Positions 10,201-17,538 of a stretch of DNA of 45,487 nucleotides are shown piece after piece. Every line of letters begins with the position of its first letter. Position 1 is the stretch's first letter. Source of the DNA: Bacteroidia bacterium (GTDB lineage: Bacteria; Bacteroidota; Bacteroidia; Flavobacteriales_D; Sanyastnellaceae). The notes under the pieces were generated by a model. The model had not been told where the DNA came from, did not search any database, and saw only the letters and a program-made list of their open reading frames with translations. Both the position numbers and the translations under genes were made by a program. The stretch spans positions 1 to 45,487 of the forward strand of contig JAUICJ010000023.1 in the NCBI GenBank assembly GCA_030427925.1, written 5' to 3'.

Positions 10201-10729
10201 GGCGGACGTGAATTGGCCGGCGGATTGCGTGCCGTGGGATGCGCTGCCGGTGGGGCTCGCGATCGAGGGCGGAGGGGCGACGGACGTGGAGTGGTGGATT
10301 CGGGAGCCGGGGACGGGCGTGGTTTTGGACCAAACCCAAGGGGAAACCGCCCTCTGGAATCCGCAACTTCCGGGCGAAGTGCTGGTGCAAGTCACGGCGA
10401 GCATCGACGGCGATTGCGCGGTCAGCGCGTCGAACACCGTGTGCGTGCTCTCGCCGCAACAGTGGTTCCTTGCGGACCGGTTTTCGCCGAACGGCGACGG
10501 CCTCAACGAGCACCTGGGCGTTCGGGGCCACCCGATGGACGCGTTCCGCATGCGCATCCTCAATCGCTGGGGCGAACTCGTCGCTGACCTGAACGCTCCG
10601 CAACCCGGTTGGGACGGGCAGTTCCGGGGAAGCCCCGCCCCCACAGGCGTCTACGTCGTGCAACTCGAAATGACCTTCACCGACGGCTCAACCGTCACAA
10701 CCGAACGCCATGTCACGCTGGTTCGCTAA
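7295..10729 (+). CDS. Large secreted protein: CUB-like domain, six GVWSGPG repeats, CHU_C type IX sorting domain
   Basis: The 1144-residue product has a signal peptide MKWIWTVVMLGWLGAHAQ. A CUB-like domain (about 25-130) contains VLEVYDGPPATG and FIFQSDVSVNYCGFELLW. A long Val/Gly/Ala-rich region holds six copies of a module of 30-60 residues with the core G(V/T)W(S/T/E)G ending in TY...GC (about 8338-9475). The last 80 residues form the gliding-motility-associated C-terminal domain: RFSPNGDGLNEHLGV, LNRWGELV, GWDGQFRGSPAPTGVYVVQL. That domain directs type IX export and surface attachment. The next gene encodes a PorP/SprF protein, the standard partner. The start at 7295 overlaps the previous stop. 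The likely role is an adhesin or surface scaffold; ligands are unknown. Confidence 0.9.
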   Translation: MKWIWTVVMLGWLGAHAQEEYTVADGSSTECTGMLTDTGGASDDYSGEEFFVFTVELGVPIHITFLSDVCLESPFDVLEVYDGPPATGVLLGQITGIDYTPAPLLATSGLATFIFQSDVSVNYCGFELLWEGDAPPPTAPTLTADEPACGDLGLTWHIEPPVPCAAFVPDSVVVAGGIAVGAAEPVCEGDSATGFFLPFVDGPLEANCTWDVTWGLGLTDACDSTHVFEVAGNVLGADCAASGAWLDPVSEVCEGACDTLWWAPTGCFGASWVWTATAGGTVVDTPDSAGIVVCPEGPATVTLVATEDSTGAVTAFSWEVGVEEVTLLTELPASLCASDPVELVAVPEGGTWSGDAVQSGGSWWLDVSGGLAEVTYTSPLGCTLDTATQVVFVDAGGPYASCFGAPPFEVDGTDGVWSGAVISPGGTVITALAGTHELVLTYAGCADTTFVEIVEELPAIALGSVCANGEEVVLPVVAEAGVWTGPGLVAGGTAFDPSLVPVGVAEWACELTGCAQPAVGEVLAIEAAPDATACPAGDLVELVGAAPAGGVWSGPGVSASGWFDPAVAGAGEVTLTYAAPNGCVAETVVVNEATSVALDSLATCGTASPVELVGLPACGVWSGPGVSAAGCVAAFDPAIAGPGEYAVTYALNGCSAELAVVVWPGSVAIPEVAVCSTTAPVELAPDDLLEGGVWEGVGVDPVTGVFTPSAGLPSGAVTYVAPGGCISSAVLQSEPWQQVEPVGGVVDTLCAGTVFDPEWSTGEATWTWAGEPGAAVLVDTLVPGAYAVEAVWTGTFCTSDTAFEVVIPEPLEATVSVADDLICAGEMAEVAYGAVGGNPAVHSWELTAPLPWVPDSSMWWVAEVSDGCGIPDADSVWVNVIQAAGLQLSTPDTACFEGAAEVLGWILPEAPWELTWDTTAVVPDDAVNDTTWWVLDAAAGSSVPWTVTWPEEGCTGSGVFVVPGHPEVTADVNWPADCVPWDALPVGLAIEGGGATDVEWWIREPGTGVVLDQTQGETALWNPQLPGEVLVQVTASIDGDCAVSASNTVCVLSPQQWFLADRFSPNGDGLNEHLGVRGHPMDAFRMRILNRWGELVADLNAPQPGWDGQFRGSPAPTGVYVVQLEMTFTDGSTVTTERHVTLVR

Positions 10730-11720
10730 CGTCCTCCTGCTGCTCGTTGCCGCCTCAGCGACCGCGCAAGACGCCCCGAGCTACTTGCTCCCGGGAAGGC
10801 TGGGCGCGGGAGCCACGCTTTGGGCCCACGACGCCGTCGTCGGCAAATGGCACGGCCAATCCACCGGCCTCGTCGACGTGCAATACGCCTCCGTAACCCT
10901 GCTCAGCGGCGCGGTCTGCACCACGAATCGCCTCGCCGGCAGTTGGACCCTCACCGACGCCGGCCTCAACACCCTCCTCGGCCGGCGGGGAGGTGGCCGC
11001 GGAACCTGGACGCTCATGGGCCAAATCGAAGACCACAACGAAGCCGATGTCCTCCAACGCACCCGCCTGACCTTCGCACTCGGCCGGTCCGTTCAGCTCA
11101 ATCCGAGCTGGGAATTGCGGCTCGCGCTGCACGGCGGCAAGGGGTGGCGTCGGTGGATGGCGGACGGGATTTGGGACAGCCAATACCTGGCCAACCCGGT
11201 CGATCCGGCCAGCGCAACGTCAGGAGAAATCGAGCTCACCGACTCCCGATCCTACTTCGAAGGCGGCTTCGAACTCGGCCTGAACGGCGCCCACGCGCGA
11301 CTCGCCTACCGGTGGCTCCACCTGCCCTCGAACCAAAGCCTCCTCGGACACGACGGCGCCCTCGACCCCTACACCGTGCGCCATTCCTTCCTCGCCACCA
11401 CCCGCCACGAAGTGCAGCAGGACCTCGAAGCCACGGGCTGGGCCGCGTTCGAAACGCAAGGCGGTGCGCGCCTCCTGACGCTGGGAGCCGCGGCGGCCTG
11501 GGCCTTCGGCGAGGACAGCCAATTCACCGGCCACAACGCCGCGACGGTCGTGAGCGCGGGGTTGGTTTACCGTTCCACGGGCCACCTGAGTCCGCTCGTG
11601 CACGTGGCGTGGAAGCGGCGGTGGATCGTTTGGCTCGCCCCCGATGTGGCCGTGGGGACGCCTGATGGCCGGGCGGCTTCAGGCGGAATGCAATTGGGCC
11701 TAAGGGCCCGAATTGGCTGA
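10710..11720 (+). CDS. PorP/SprF family type IX secretion membrane protein
   Basis: The 336-residue protein has a signal peptide MSRWFANVLLLLVAASATAQ. Alternating amphipathic strands suit an outer-membrane beta-barrel-type protein (ARLAYRWLHLPSN, GGMQLGLRARIG at the C-terminus). Length and layout fit PorP/SprF, which are paired with CHU_C-domain substrates and link them to the cell surface. The ATG lies 20 bases inside the end of the upstream gene, so the pair is almost certainly coupled. It is the last gene of the plus-strand run that starts at 3198; a hairpin overlaps the stop codon. Sequence conservation in this family is low, so the pairing carries much of the weight. Confidence 0.78.
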   Translation: MSRWFANVLLLLVAASATAQDAPSYLLPGRLGAGATLWAHDAVVGKWHGQSTGLVDVQYASVTLLSGAVCTTNRLAGSWTLTDAGLNTLLGRRGGGRGTWTLMGQIEDHNEADVLQRTRLTFALGRSVQLNPSWELRLALHGGKGWRRWMADGIWDSQYLANPVDPASATSGEIELTDSRSYFEGGFELGLNGAHARLAYRWLHLPSNQSLLGHDGALDPYTVRHSFLATTRHEVQQDLEATGWAAFETQGGARLLTLGAAAAWAFGEDSQFTGHNAATVVSAGLVYRSTGHLSPLVHVAWKRRWIVWLAPDVAVGTPDGRAASGGMQLGLRARIG

Positions 11721-11730
11721 TAAAAGCCAA
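11713..11730 (+). terminator. Possible hairpin at the end of the PorP/SprF gene
   Basis: TTGGCT (11713-11718) and AGCCAA (11725-11730) form a perfect 6-bp stem with a six-base loop, overlapping the TGA stop. A smaller GGGCC/GGCCC stem lies just upstream. There is no clear T-run after it, so it may be an RNA end structure rather than a classical intrinsic terminator. Confidence 0.3.
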
Positions 11731-11819
11731 ATTCCACGCACTGAATCTCGGATATTTAGCGGCATTTCTCTATTTTAGACCTCCTTCCAGCGGGAGGGCT
11801 TAACCAACCACACCACACC

Positions 11820-14696
11820 ATGTCCTGTTGCCACCATACGCACGGCCTCGGCCGCCTGCTTGCTGTTTTCGTTTCCGCGCTGCTGCTCACGTTGGGTTCC
11901 CTTCAAGCCCAAATGACCGGCATCACCGTCGAAACCATCGCCGACCACGACACCACCGGCATCGCGGTGCTCGCAGGACACAAAACCTACCGATTCTACG
12001 CAGAGTTCACGAATCCGACCGACAAGGTATCCGCGGTCTACGGTGACGCCAGCGCTCCCCTCACGCTCTCCTCCAGCAACGGCTTTTACAACGCCATGTT
12101 CGGAGGAGATTTCGCGATGGAGGTCAACGCGGCCCTGTTCTCGTTTTTCTTCGAGACGAGGTACGACAGCTGGTTCACCATCGGATTTGCCCCCGGGGAC
12201 GCTCCGATGAGCAACTTGACGGCGGTGGGTTTGGCTGCACAACTGACCAACTTCAATGTGAATGGCCAAATCGATCTCGGCGATGCCATCGGCGGCAGCT
12301 ACTTCACAACGGACGATCCCCACGCCATCGCGGGCGACGACCTCAAGGTCCTGCTCGGGCAGCTGACCACGGACGGCACCTTCACGGGCGCCTTCAACGT
12401 CCAGGTCTTCGTCAACGGAAGCCCTGCCAACGAGCAACTCGCCGAGGCGGTGGTGTTCACCAACGCGGAAAGCGTGGCCACGGGATGCACGGATCCCGAA
12501 GCCGTGAATTACGAGGCGGAAGCCGTCCTGGACGACGGTTCGTGCACGTACCCGTGTGCCTTGGCGGTTTCCGCCGAGCCGACCCCGGCTACCTGTCCGG
12601 GTGGGAACGACGGTGCGGTGACGCTGTCGGTGACGGGGCAGCAGTTCGAAGTGTTCTTTGGAATTGACGGGAACGAACCGACGCAGTTGCTGGATGCGTT
12701 CATCGACCTGACCGCGGGCGAACACACCGTGGTGGCGGTGGATGGATTGGGGTGCGCGGACACGGTGGCCTTCACGGTGGAATCGCCCGAGGCGTATGCC
12801 TTGGAGGCGACTTCGGTGGCTGCGGTGTGTGACGGTCCGGGGGGAGCGGTTACGGTTTTGGCCAGTGGCGGCACGGCCCCCTACACGTACACGCTGAACG
12901 GGGTGACGAACACCCACGGCGCCTTTGCTTACGTGAATGCCGGTCCGCAAGAAGTCACCCTGACCGATGGCGCAGGCTGCACGGCCACGCTGCCCATCGA
13001 GGTCATCGGCATTTCGGAGGCCACGGCGGAAGTGCTTGCCTCCCCGTCGTGCACGGAACCTGCGGCCGGCGAAGTCGCTCTGTTGCTCAACGGGAACGCG
13101 CCGCTGGAGGTGGAATGGCTCGTTGTGGCGGAAGGCAGCGCCTTGGAAGTGAACGCGGCGGGGATTGCGTCGGGGCTGGCGGAAGGCGCCTTCACGGTGG
13201 TGCTCTCGGCGAACACGTGTTCCGATACGGTTTCTTGGGAGGTGGCATTGGACACGAGCTTCGATGGATTCAGCGCGGTGGTGACGGGAGCATCGTGCGC
13301 GGGAGTGGCCGATGGCTCGGTGACGTTCGACGGGCCGGATGCGTCGTGGGAGGTGGCTTGGGCAGGTGGAGTTGAGGCGTGGTCTCCGGAGGGGATTACG
13401 GGATTGGCGGGGGGCGATTATGCGTTCACGGTGTCGCGCGGTGCGGGGTGCGCGTTCGACGTGGACGTGACGGTGGAGGAGCCGGCGGCGTTGGTCTGGT
13501 CGGTGTCTTCGACGAATCCGGTGTGCGATGGGGATGCGACGGGGGCGATTGCGGCTTCGGTATCGGGGGGAACGGCGCCTTGGACGTGGTCGGTCAACGG
13601 GAGCGAGCCCATGGAGTTTGCGGGTGCGGAGGAATTGATGAACCTGAATCCGGGCACGTATTCCCTGGAGGTGACGGATGCGAACGGGTGCACGGCGCAG
13701 GACGTTTCGGTCATTTCGTGGCCGGCTGCGGTGCCGGAGCCGGAAGTCATGGTGGTGGCGCCCACGTCGTATGCCAACGGCAGCGCGACCGTTCTCGTGG
13801 ATCCGAGCTTTGGGGTGGAATGGACGGCCGCTTCGGGGGAGGTTTTGGGCGACGAGCTCACCCTCGGTGGGTTGGCTGCTGGGTCGGTGTACGCCACGGT
13901 CACCAATGCGAACGGCTGTTCGAGCACGGCGGAGGCGGTGATTCCTTTTGCGGGGTGTGCTGCAATCGGGGCAGACGATTGGCCCCAAAACCCAGAAGGT
14001 TGGTACCCCATCGGGGTTTCCACGGCCCTGTTGAATGGTCCCTACAGCGAAGAATGGGTGCTGCAGTTGCCTTCGACGGTGACGCCGCCGACGGCCGATG
14101 TGATCTTGCCTGTAACGGCGTTCTTGCCCACGTCCGTTTCCGGGTTGCCTGTGGGGATTGAAGTGAGCGGGGACTTTTCCCAAGCCGTTTCGGTAGACGA
14201 TGCGTGGTGCATGGAGTTGTCGGGCACGGCGACCGAGGCGGGCACGTATGCCGTGACGGTAACGGGGACGTTCTACTTGGAGTTTTTCGGCTCCGTGTTC
14301 TCTGCTCCAGGGTTCAGCTTCGTGAAGGCGTTGGTGGTGTCGCCGGAGGCGGACGTTGCGCCTGTGGCGGGTTGCACGTACGTTTGGGCTTCCAATTTCA
14401 ACCCCAATGCGAACGTGGACGACGGCTCATGCGCGATCGTCGGATGCCTCGAACCCGGTGCATGCAACTACCAACCGCTTGCCACGCTCGCCGCGGCCTG
14501 CGATTACACCTGCCTTGGTTGCACCTACCCCGATGCCAACAACTTCGACGCGGCCGCCACGCAAGACGATGGCTCGTGCACGTTCCCCGATGGTGGAACG
14601 CTGACCACGTGCATGTGGGACGGTGACGGCAACGCGTACATCAACTCGAACGACCTCCTGTTGTTCTTGGGGCAGTACGATACGCCGTGTGATTGA
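11820..14696 (+). CDS. Large secreted repeat protein with SprB-like repeats and dockerin-like tail
   Basis: The 958-residue product has a signal peptide (about 1-31, ending SLQAQ). The N-terminal domain of about 190 residues (TGITVETIADHDTTG...) resembles domains repeated in secreted proteins of marine Bacteroidota. Motifs of the type GCTDPEAVNYEAEAVLDDGSC occur near residue 222 and again, in divergent forms, near the end. Between them lie SprB-like repeats: ASGGTAPYTYTLNGV, VSGGTAPWTWSVNGS, LNPGTYSLEVTDANGC. The C-terminus WDGDGNAYINSNDLLLFLG resembles one calcium-binding dockerin/EF-hand loop. No CHU_C or PorSS type A domain is seen. Upstream, TATTTTAG (11771-11778) is a weak -7 box candidate. 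A role in adhesion or as a surface layer is inferred. Confidence 0.8.
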   Translation: MSCCHHTHGLGRLLAVFVSALLLTLGSLQAQMTGITVETIADHDTTGIAVLAGHKTYRFYAEFTNPTDKVSAVYGDASAPLTLSSSNGFYNAMFGGDFAMEVNAALFSFFFETRYDSWFTIGFAPGDAPMSNLTAVGLAAQLTNFNVNGQIDLGDAIGGSYFTTDDPHAIAGDDLKVLLGQLTTDGTFTGAFNVQVFVNGSPANEQLAEAVVFTNAESVATGCTDPEAVNYEAEAVLDDGSCTYPCALAVSAEPTPATCPGGNDGAVTLSVTGQQFEVFFGIDGNEPTQLLDAFIDLTAGEHTVVAVDGLGCADTVAFTVESPEAYALEATSVAAVCDGPGGAVTVLASGGTAPYTYTLNGVTNTHGAFAYVNAGPQEVTLTDGAGCTATLPIEVIGISEATAEVLASPSCTEPAAGEVALLLNGNAPLEVEWLVVAEGSALEVNAAGIASGLAEGAFTVVLSANTCSDTVSWEVALDTSFDGFSAVVTGASCAGVADGSVTFDGPDASWEVAWAGGVEAWSPEGITGLAGGDYAFTVSRGAGCAFDVDVTVEEPAALVWSVSSTNPVCDGDATGAIAASVSGGTAPWTWSVNGSEPMEFAGAEELMNLNPGTYSLEVTDANGCTAQDVSVISWPAAVPEPEVMVVAPTSYANGSATVLVDPSFGVEWTAASGEVLGDELTLGGLAAGSVYATVTNANGCSSTAEAVIPFAGCAAIGADDWPQNPEGWYPIGVSTALLNGPYSEEWVLQLPSTVTPPTADVILPVTAFLPTSVSGLPVGIEVSGDFSQAVSVDDAWCMELSGTATEAGTYAVTVTGTFYLEFFGSVFSAPGFSFVKALVVSPEADVAPVAGCTYVWASNFNPNANVDDGSCAIVGCLEPGACNYQPLATLAAACDYTCLGCTYPDANNFDAAATQDDGSCTFPDGGTLTTCMWDGDGNAYINSNDLLLFLGQYDTPCD

Positions 14697-14714
14697 ACCG
14701 AATGGCTCCGTAGA

Positions 14715-14732
14715 CCAAACGATTCAGTTTGG
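14715..14732 (+). terminator. Possible hairpin after the repeat-protein gene
   Basis: CCAAAC (14715-14720) and GTTTGG (14727-14732) are perfect inverted repeats with a six-base loop, 19 bases after the stop of the 958-residue gene. No T-run follows, so termination is only possible, not shown. Confidence 0.3.
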
Positions 14733-14875
14733 AGCACGATTCACGCAATTGACCGATGTTCTCGGTAGGCGACATGTGTGAAAAATGAGCTGCGATGATT
14801 TGAATTTCAACGCATTGACACGTAATTCACGCAGTTGTTCTTTGCTTGCTTCGGGAAGGGGAATACCTTCCGAAC

Positions 14876-14962
14876 ATGACAAAGCTGAAACGAACTCGTT
14901 TTGAGCGCTTCATGCGTTGGGTATTCAGCCGTTTGGCGGTGTTTTTTCCGCCTAAGCGCTGA
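14876..14962 (+). CDS. Possible 28-residue basic small protein
   Basis: In the 358-bp gap before the SatD gene, an ATG at 14876 opens a 28-codon frame: MTKLKRTRFERFM, RWVFSRLAVFF, then PPKR. It has nine Lys/Arg, one acidic residue and a hydrophobic C-terminal half, so it could be an amphipathic helix or short membrane peptide. A purine-rich GGGAAGGGGAA lies 10-20 bases upstream. Weak promoter-like boxes precede it (TTTG at 14799-14802, then TAATTCAC at 14823-14830, spacing 20). A 7-bp inverted repeat, AGCGCTT (14904-14910) and AAGCGCT (14954-14960), lies inside it. It could be a small protein, a leader peptide or chance. Confidence 0.3.
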   Translation: MTKLKRTRFERFMRWVFSRLAVFFPPKR

Positions 14963-15019
14963 ATTCGTTGCATCGCTTCAACGAACGAAAACGCCCACTA
15001 TCGTCCCTGAAGACGAAAA

Positions 15020-15036
15020 TTCAACTTTTCGTTGAA
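15020..15036 (+). promoter_or_regulatory. Inverted repeat before the SatD gene, possible operator
   Basis: TTCAAC (15020-15025), loop TTTTC, GTTGAA (15031-15036) is a perfect 6-bp inverted repeat ending 18 bases before the SatD start. Since SatD carries a C-terminal helix-turn-helix, this could be an autoregulatory site or an RNA hairpin. Neither is shown by sequence alone. Confidence 0.3.
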
Positions 15037-15054
15037 AAAGGCGATATTTAGGCC

Positions 15055-15669
15055 ATGAGCAAGGAATTTTCTTGGGGCGTATTGACCGGGGACGTCATCG
15101 GATCCCGAATGGCCGATCCTGAACGGTGGCTGACCTCGCTGAGGCAAGCTTTGGCGGCGTGGGGAGTTGAACCGCGCGATTGGGAACTCTATCGAGGTGA
15201 CCAGTTCACGTGTGCGGTCCCTGCGACTTCGGCGTTACAAGCCGCCGCATCCATTCAGGCAACGGTGTTGGCCGAAGCAGGCGTTTTGGTGCGCATCGGT
15301 GTGGGCATCGGCTCGCTGACCTACCAAAGCAACCGCGCCACGGAATCCCAAGGAACTGCATTTGAGCGATCCGGCGAAGCCTTTGACAGCTTGAAGCGCT
15401 CCCCCTTGAAAATGCTCACGAGCAATCCGGAAATGAATGCTGAGTGGGGCGTCATTCTCGGCTTTGCTAGCCGGGTATTGGAAGGGTGGACGGAATCCGC
15501 TGCTGCCGCTGTCGCCGTTGCGTTGCATCACCCCGATGCTTCGCAGGGAGAATGGGCCGAGCGGCTGGGGAAGTCTCAGAGCACGGTAAGCGAAGCCCTG
15601 AAACGCGCTTCGTTTGATGAACTTTCGGCGATGCTTCGGCATTTTTCGGCCCAAATCGCCAAGCAATGA
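15055..15669 (+). CDS. SatD-family protein: cyclase-like N-terminal domain plus HTH
   Basis: The 204-residue protein shows TGDVIGSR at 11-18 and YRGDQF at 46-51. Two Asp residues (Asp13, Asp49) in a beta-hairpin arrangement recall the GGDEF/class III cyclase fold. The C-terminal part (about 160-186), GEWAERLGKSQSTVSEALKRA, is a clear helix-turn-helix. SatD-family genes are found next to DUF3307 membrane proteins, as here; the stop at 15669 overlaps the next start (15666). It is probably a regulator coupled to its membrane partner, perhaps sensing a nucleotide. Catalytic activity is an inference. The start at 15055 is the only sensible ATG. Confidence 0.8.
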   Translation: MSKEFSWGVLTGDVIGSRMADPERWLTSLRQALAAWGVEPRDWELYRGDQFTCAVPATSALQAAASIQATVLAEAGVLVRIGVGIGSLTYQSNRATESQGTAFERSGEAFDSLKRSPLKMLTSNPEMNAEWGVILGFASRVLEGWTESAAAAVAVALHHPDASQGEWAERLGKSQSTVSEALKRASFDELSAMLRHFSAQIAKQ

Positions 15670-16415
15670 ACGCTTTTTGGCTCCTGCTCGCCGCCCACGT
15701 CCTCGGCGACTTCGTCTTCCAAACCGCCACCTCCGTCGCGGAGAAACATGCGAAGCGCCATCGATCGTGGCGATTTTGGCAACACGTGGCCGGGCACGGC
15801 GTGCTGGCATTCCTGGCTCTGGCCGTCCACGAAAGCCCCCCCGCAGTGCTGGTTGCGGGGAGCCTTTGGATCGTCGCCACGCACGGCCTCATCGACTGGC
15901 TGAAGTTGACAGCCGACCGACGCTTCGGCCCCGATTCTCCTTGGCGATTCCGAAGTTACCTCATCGACCAGGCCCTCCACGTCGCCGCACTGGTCGCACT
16001 GAGTCAATTCCTGACCCCTTGGCCCCTTGCCCTGCCGTCAGCGGAATCGGTTGCCGCGCTGTTGGCGTTGCTCGTGCTGTCCACTGCAGGCATCGGGTAT
16101 GGCATCGACTTGTATTTGACCCGGTTTCAAATGCCAACGCAAGACGACGGCGAGGGCCTGCCGGGCGCTGGATTTCACATCGGCATGCTGGAACGGCTGC
16201 TGGTTGTCGGCTTTGTCCTCCTCGATCTCCCTTCAGGGGTGGGGTTTCTGCTCGCCGCCAAATCCATTTTCCGCTTCGGCGACCTGCAACGTGCCGAATC
16301 CCGGCAACTCACGGAATACGTGCTCATCGGCACCCTCCTGAGCATCGGCGGCGCTTACCTCCTCGCTGAGGTCTTCCGCCAAGTGGCCCCACTCCTGCTC
16401 GAAACGTGCTGCTAG
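15666..16415 (+). CDS. DUF3307 membrane protein
   Basis: The 249-residue product starts with the family signature LLAAHVLGDFVFQT (about 6-19) and KHAKRH. Several hydrophobic helices follow (GVLAFLALAV, GLIDWLKL, LLALLVLSTAGIGYGIDLYL, LLIGTLLSIGGAYLLAEV). This matches DUF3307 proteins, which are integral to the inner membrane and of unknown function. It overlaps the SatD gene by four bases (ATGA), so the two are one operon. It converges with the glycosyltransferase at 16425 and only nine bases separate them. Confidence 0.82.
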   Translation: MNAFWLLLAAHVLGDFVFQTATSVAEKHAKRHRSWRFWQHVAGHGVLAFLALAVHESPPAVLVAGSLWIVATHGLIDWLKLTADRRFGPDSPWRFRSYLIDQALHVAALVALSQFLTPWPLALPSAESVAALLALLVLSTAGIGYGIDLYLTRFQMPTQDDGEGLPGAGFHIGMLERLLVVGFVLLDLPSGVGFLLAAKSIFRFGDLQRAESRQLTEYVLIGTLLSIGGAYLLAEVFRQVAPLLLETCC

Positions 16416-16424
16416 CGGAGGACT

Positions 16425-17519
16425 TCAGGATTGTGCGCGACCGGCCATGATCTCCTCGGCAAAGCCGACCAATTCATCCCGCCTTCTGGACAAGGGGAAG
16501 CGGGCAAATAGGCCGTCGCTGATTTCTTGCGCGACGTTCGGGTTCGCTCTCCCCCGCTCGTCGGCCCGTTCGATGGCCTGAACCAATTGCTTCACCTCCT
16601 TGCGGTCGATGATCTCTCCCCATTCATCGATGATGTCTGGAATGCCCGCGACCCGTGACCCGATGGGAATGCACCCGCATGCCATGGCCTCGCACAACGC
16701 GTTCGGAAACCCTTCGAACGCAGAAACTTGGAGGTAGAACTGGTGGTCGTTGAATAGGGTGCGGAGCTGGGTTTGGTCCACGTTTCCCTGAACCTTCAGG
16801 TTATCTGGAACGTCGAACCCCTCTGGGATTTCGCCTACGACCAGGAACTGGCGATGCGGCATGGCCTCTGCCGCCTCAACGATCAAGTCGAACCCCTTGC
16901 GAATGGCTGCCTTTGCCCACGAGGCCACAAAGACTGTCAACAAATCGGGCTTGCGGCCTGAAAAAGGGACGTCACACCCCCATTTCTGATCATCAAATCC
17001 ATAAACGATTTCACGCACCTCCGTTCGAATGCCTGGAATGAACGAGTGGAATCCCTGGTGCTTGTGTTCGACATCAAAATAGGTGTAATCGCTGCGCTCA
17101 AGCGAATGGTGCACGGTCGCGATGCCTTGGCAGTTTTTCAACGACACACCGGCACAATACTTCAACATGGGCTTGCGGTAATGTCCGTAATCAATTTCCG
17201 GCAAACAAGCGCCATCGGTTCCAATGACAATGACCATGCAGCGCATCGGCAACACCTTTGAAAACAAGGCTGGAAAAAACGACAGGTATCCCGCACTTTG
17301 GCACACCCAAAGCGTGTTGCGCCCGCCGTAGCGCAACAACATCCACACTTGACGCAGGACGCTCCAAGCAAATTTACTCGCAGACTCTGGGTGGATTTCG
17401 CAACGGACCACGTCGTAACCCTTGGACTCGAAAATGGCCATGTCACGACGAATGAAACTGGTGTTGATGTCGTAGACCATCACGACGCGTTGCGGCTGTT
17501 GGGATGCAGTCATCTTCAT
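16425..17519 (-). CDS. Family 4 glycosyltransferase
   Basis: The 364-residue protein has a GT-B fold. Its C-terminal half carries FVASWAKAAIRKGFDLIVEAA (nucleotide-sugar domain) and the EX7E-type signature EGFPNALCEAMACGCIP, followed by GSRVAGIPDII. The N-terminal domain is divergent and hydrophobic around 55-85, perhaps for membrane contact. It is the last gene of a minus-strand run (21125 down to 16425) with UDP-GlcNAc 2-epimerase and another GT4, so it likely adds a sugar during surface glycan assembly, possibly ManNAc-derived. The start is M1 (MKMTASQ) at 17519; the second Met is equally possible. Confidence 0.87.
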   Translation of the reverse strand: MKMTASQQPQRVVMVYDINTSFIRRDMAIFESKGYDVVRCEIHPESASKFAWSVLRQVWMLLRYGGRNTLWVCQSAGYLSFFPALFSKVLPMRCMVIVIGTDGACLPEIDYGHYRKPMLKYCAGVSLKNCQGIATVHHSLERSDYTYFDVEHKHQGFHSFIPGIRTEVREIVYGFDDQKWGCDVPFSGRKPDLLTVFVASWAKAAIRKGFDLIVEAAEAMPHRQFLVVGEIPEGFDVPDNLKVQGNVDQTQLRTLFNDHQFYLQVSAFEGFPNALCEAMACGCIPIGSRVAGIPDIIDEWGEIIDRKEVKQLVQAIERADERGRANPNVAQEISDGLFARFPLSRRRDELVGFAEEIMAGRAQS

Positions 17520-17538
17520 GGATGGGGGTAGGTGGAGT

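Noticed and set aside
11775-14183. 802-codon minus-strand frame opposite the repeat protein
   Set aside because: Arg/His-rich translation without motifs; the plus-strand protein has signal peptide, repeats and known motifs.
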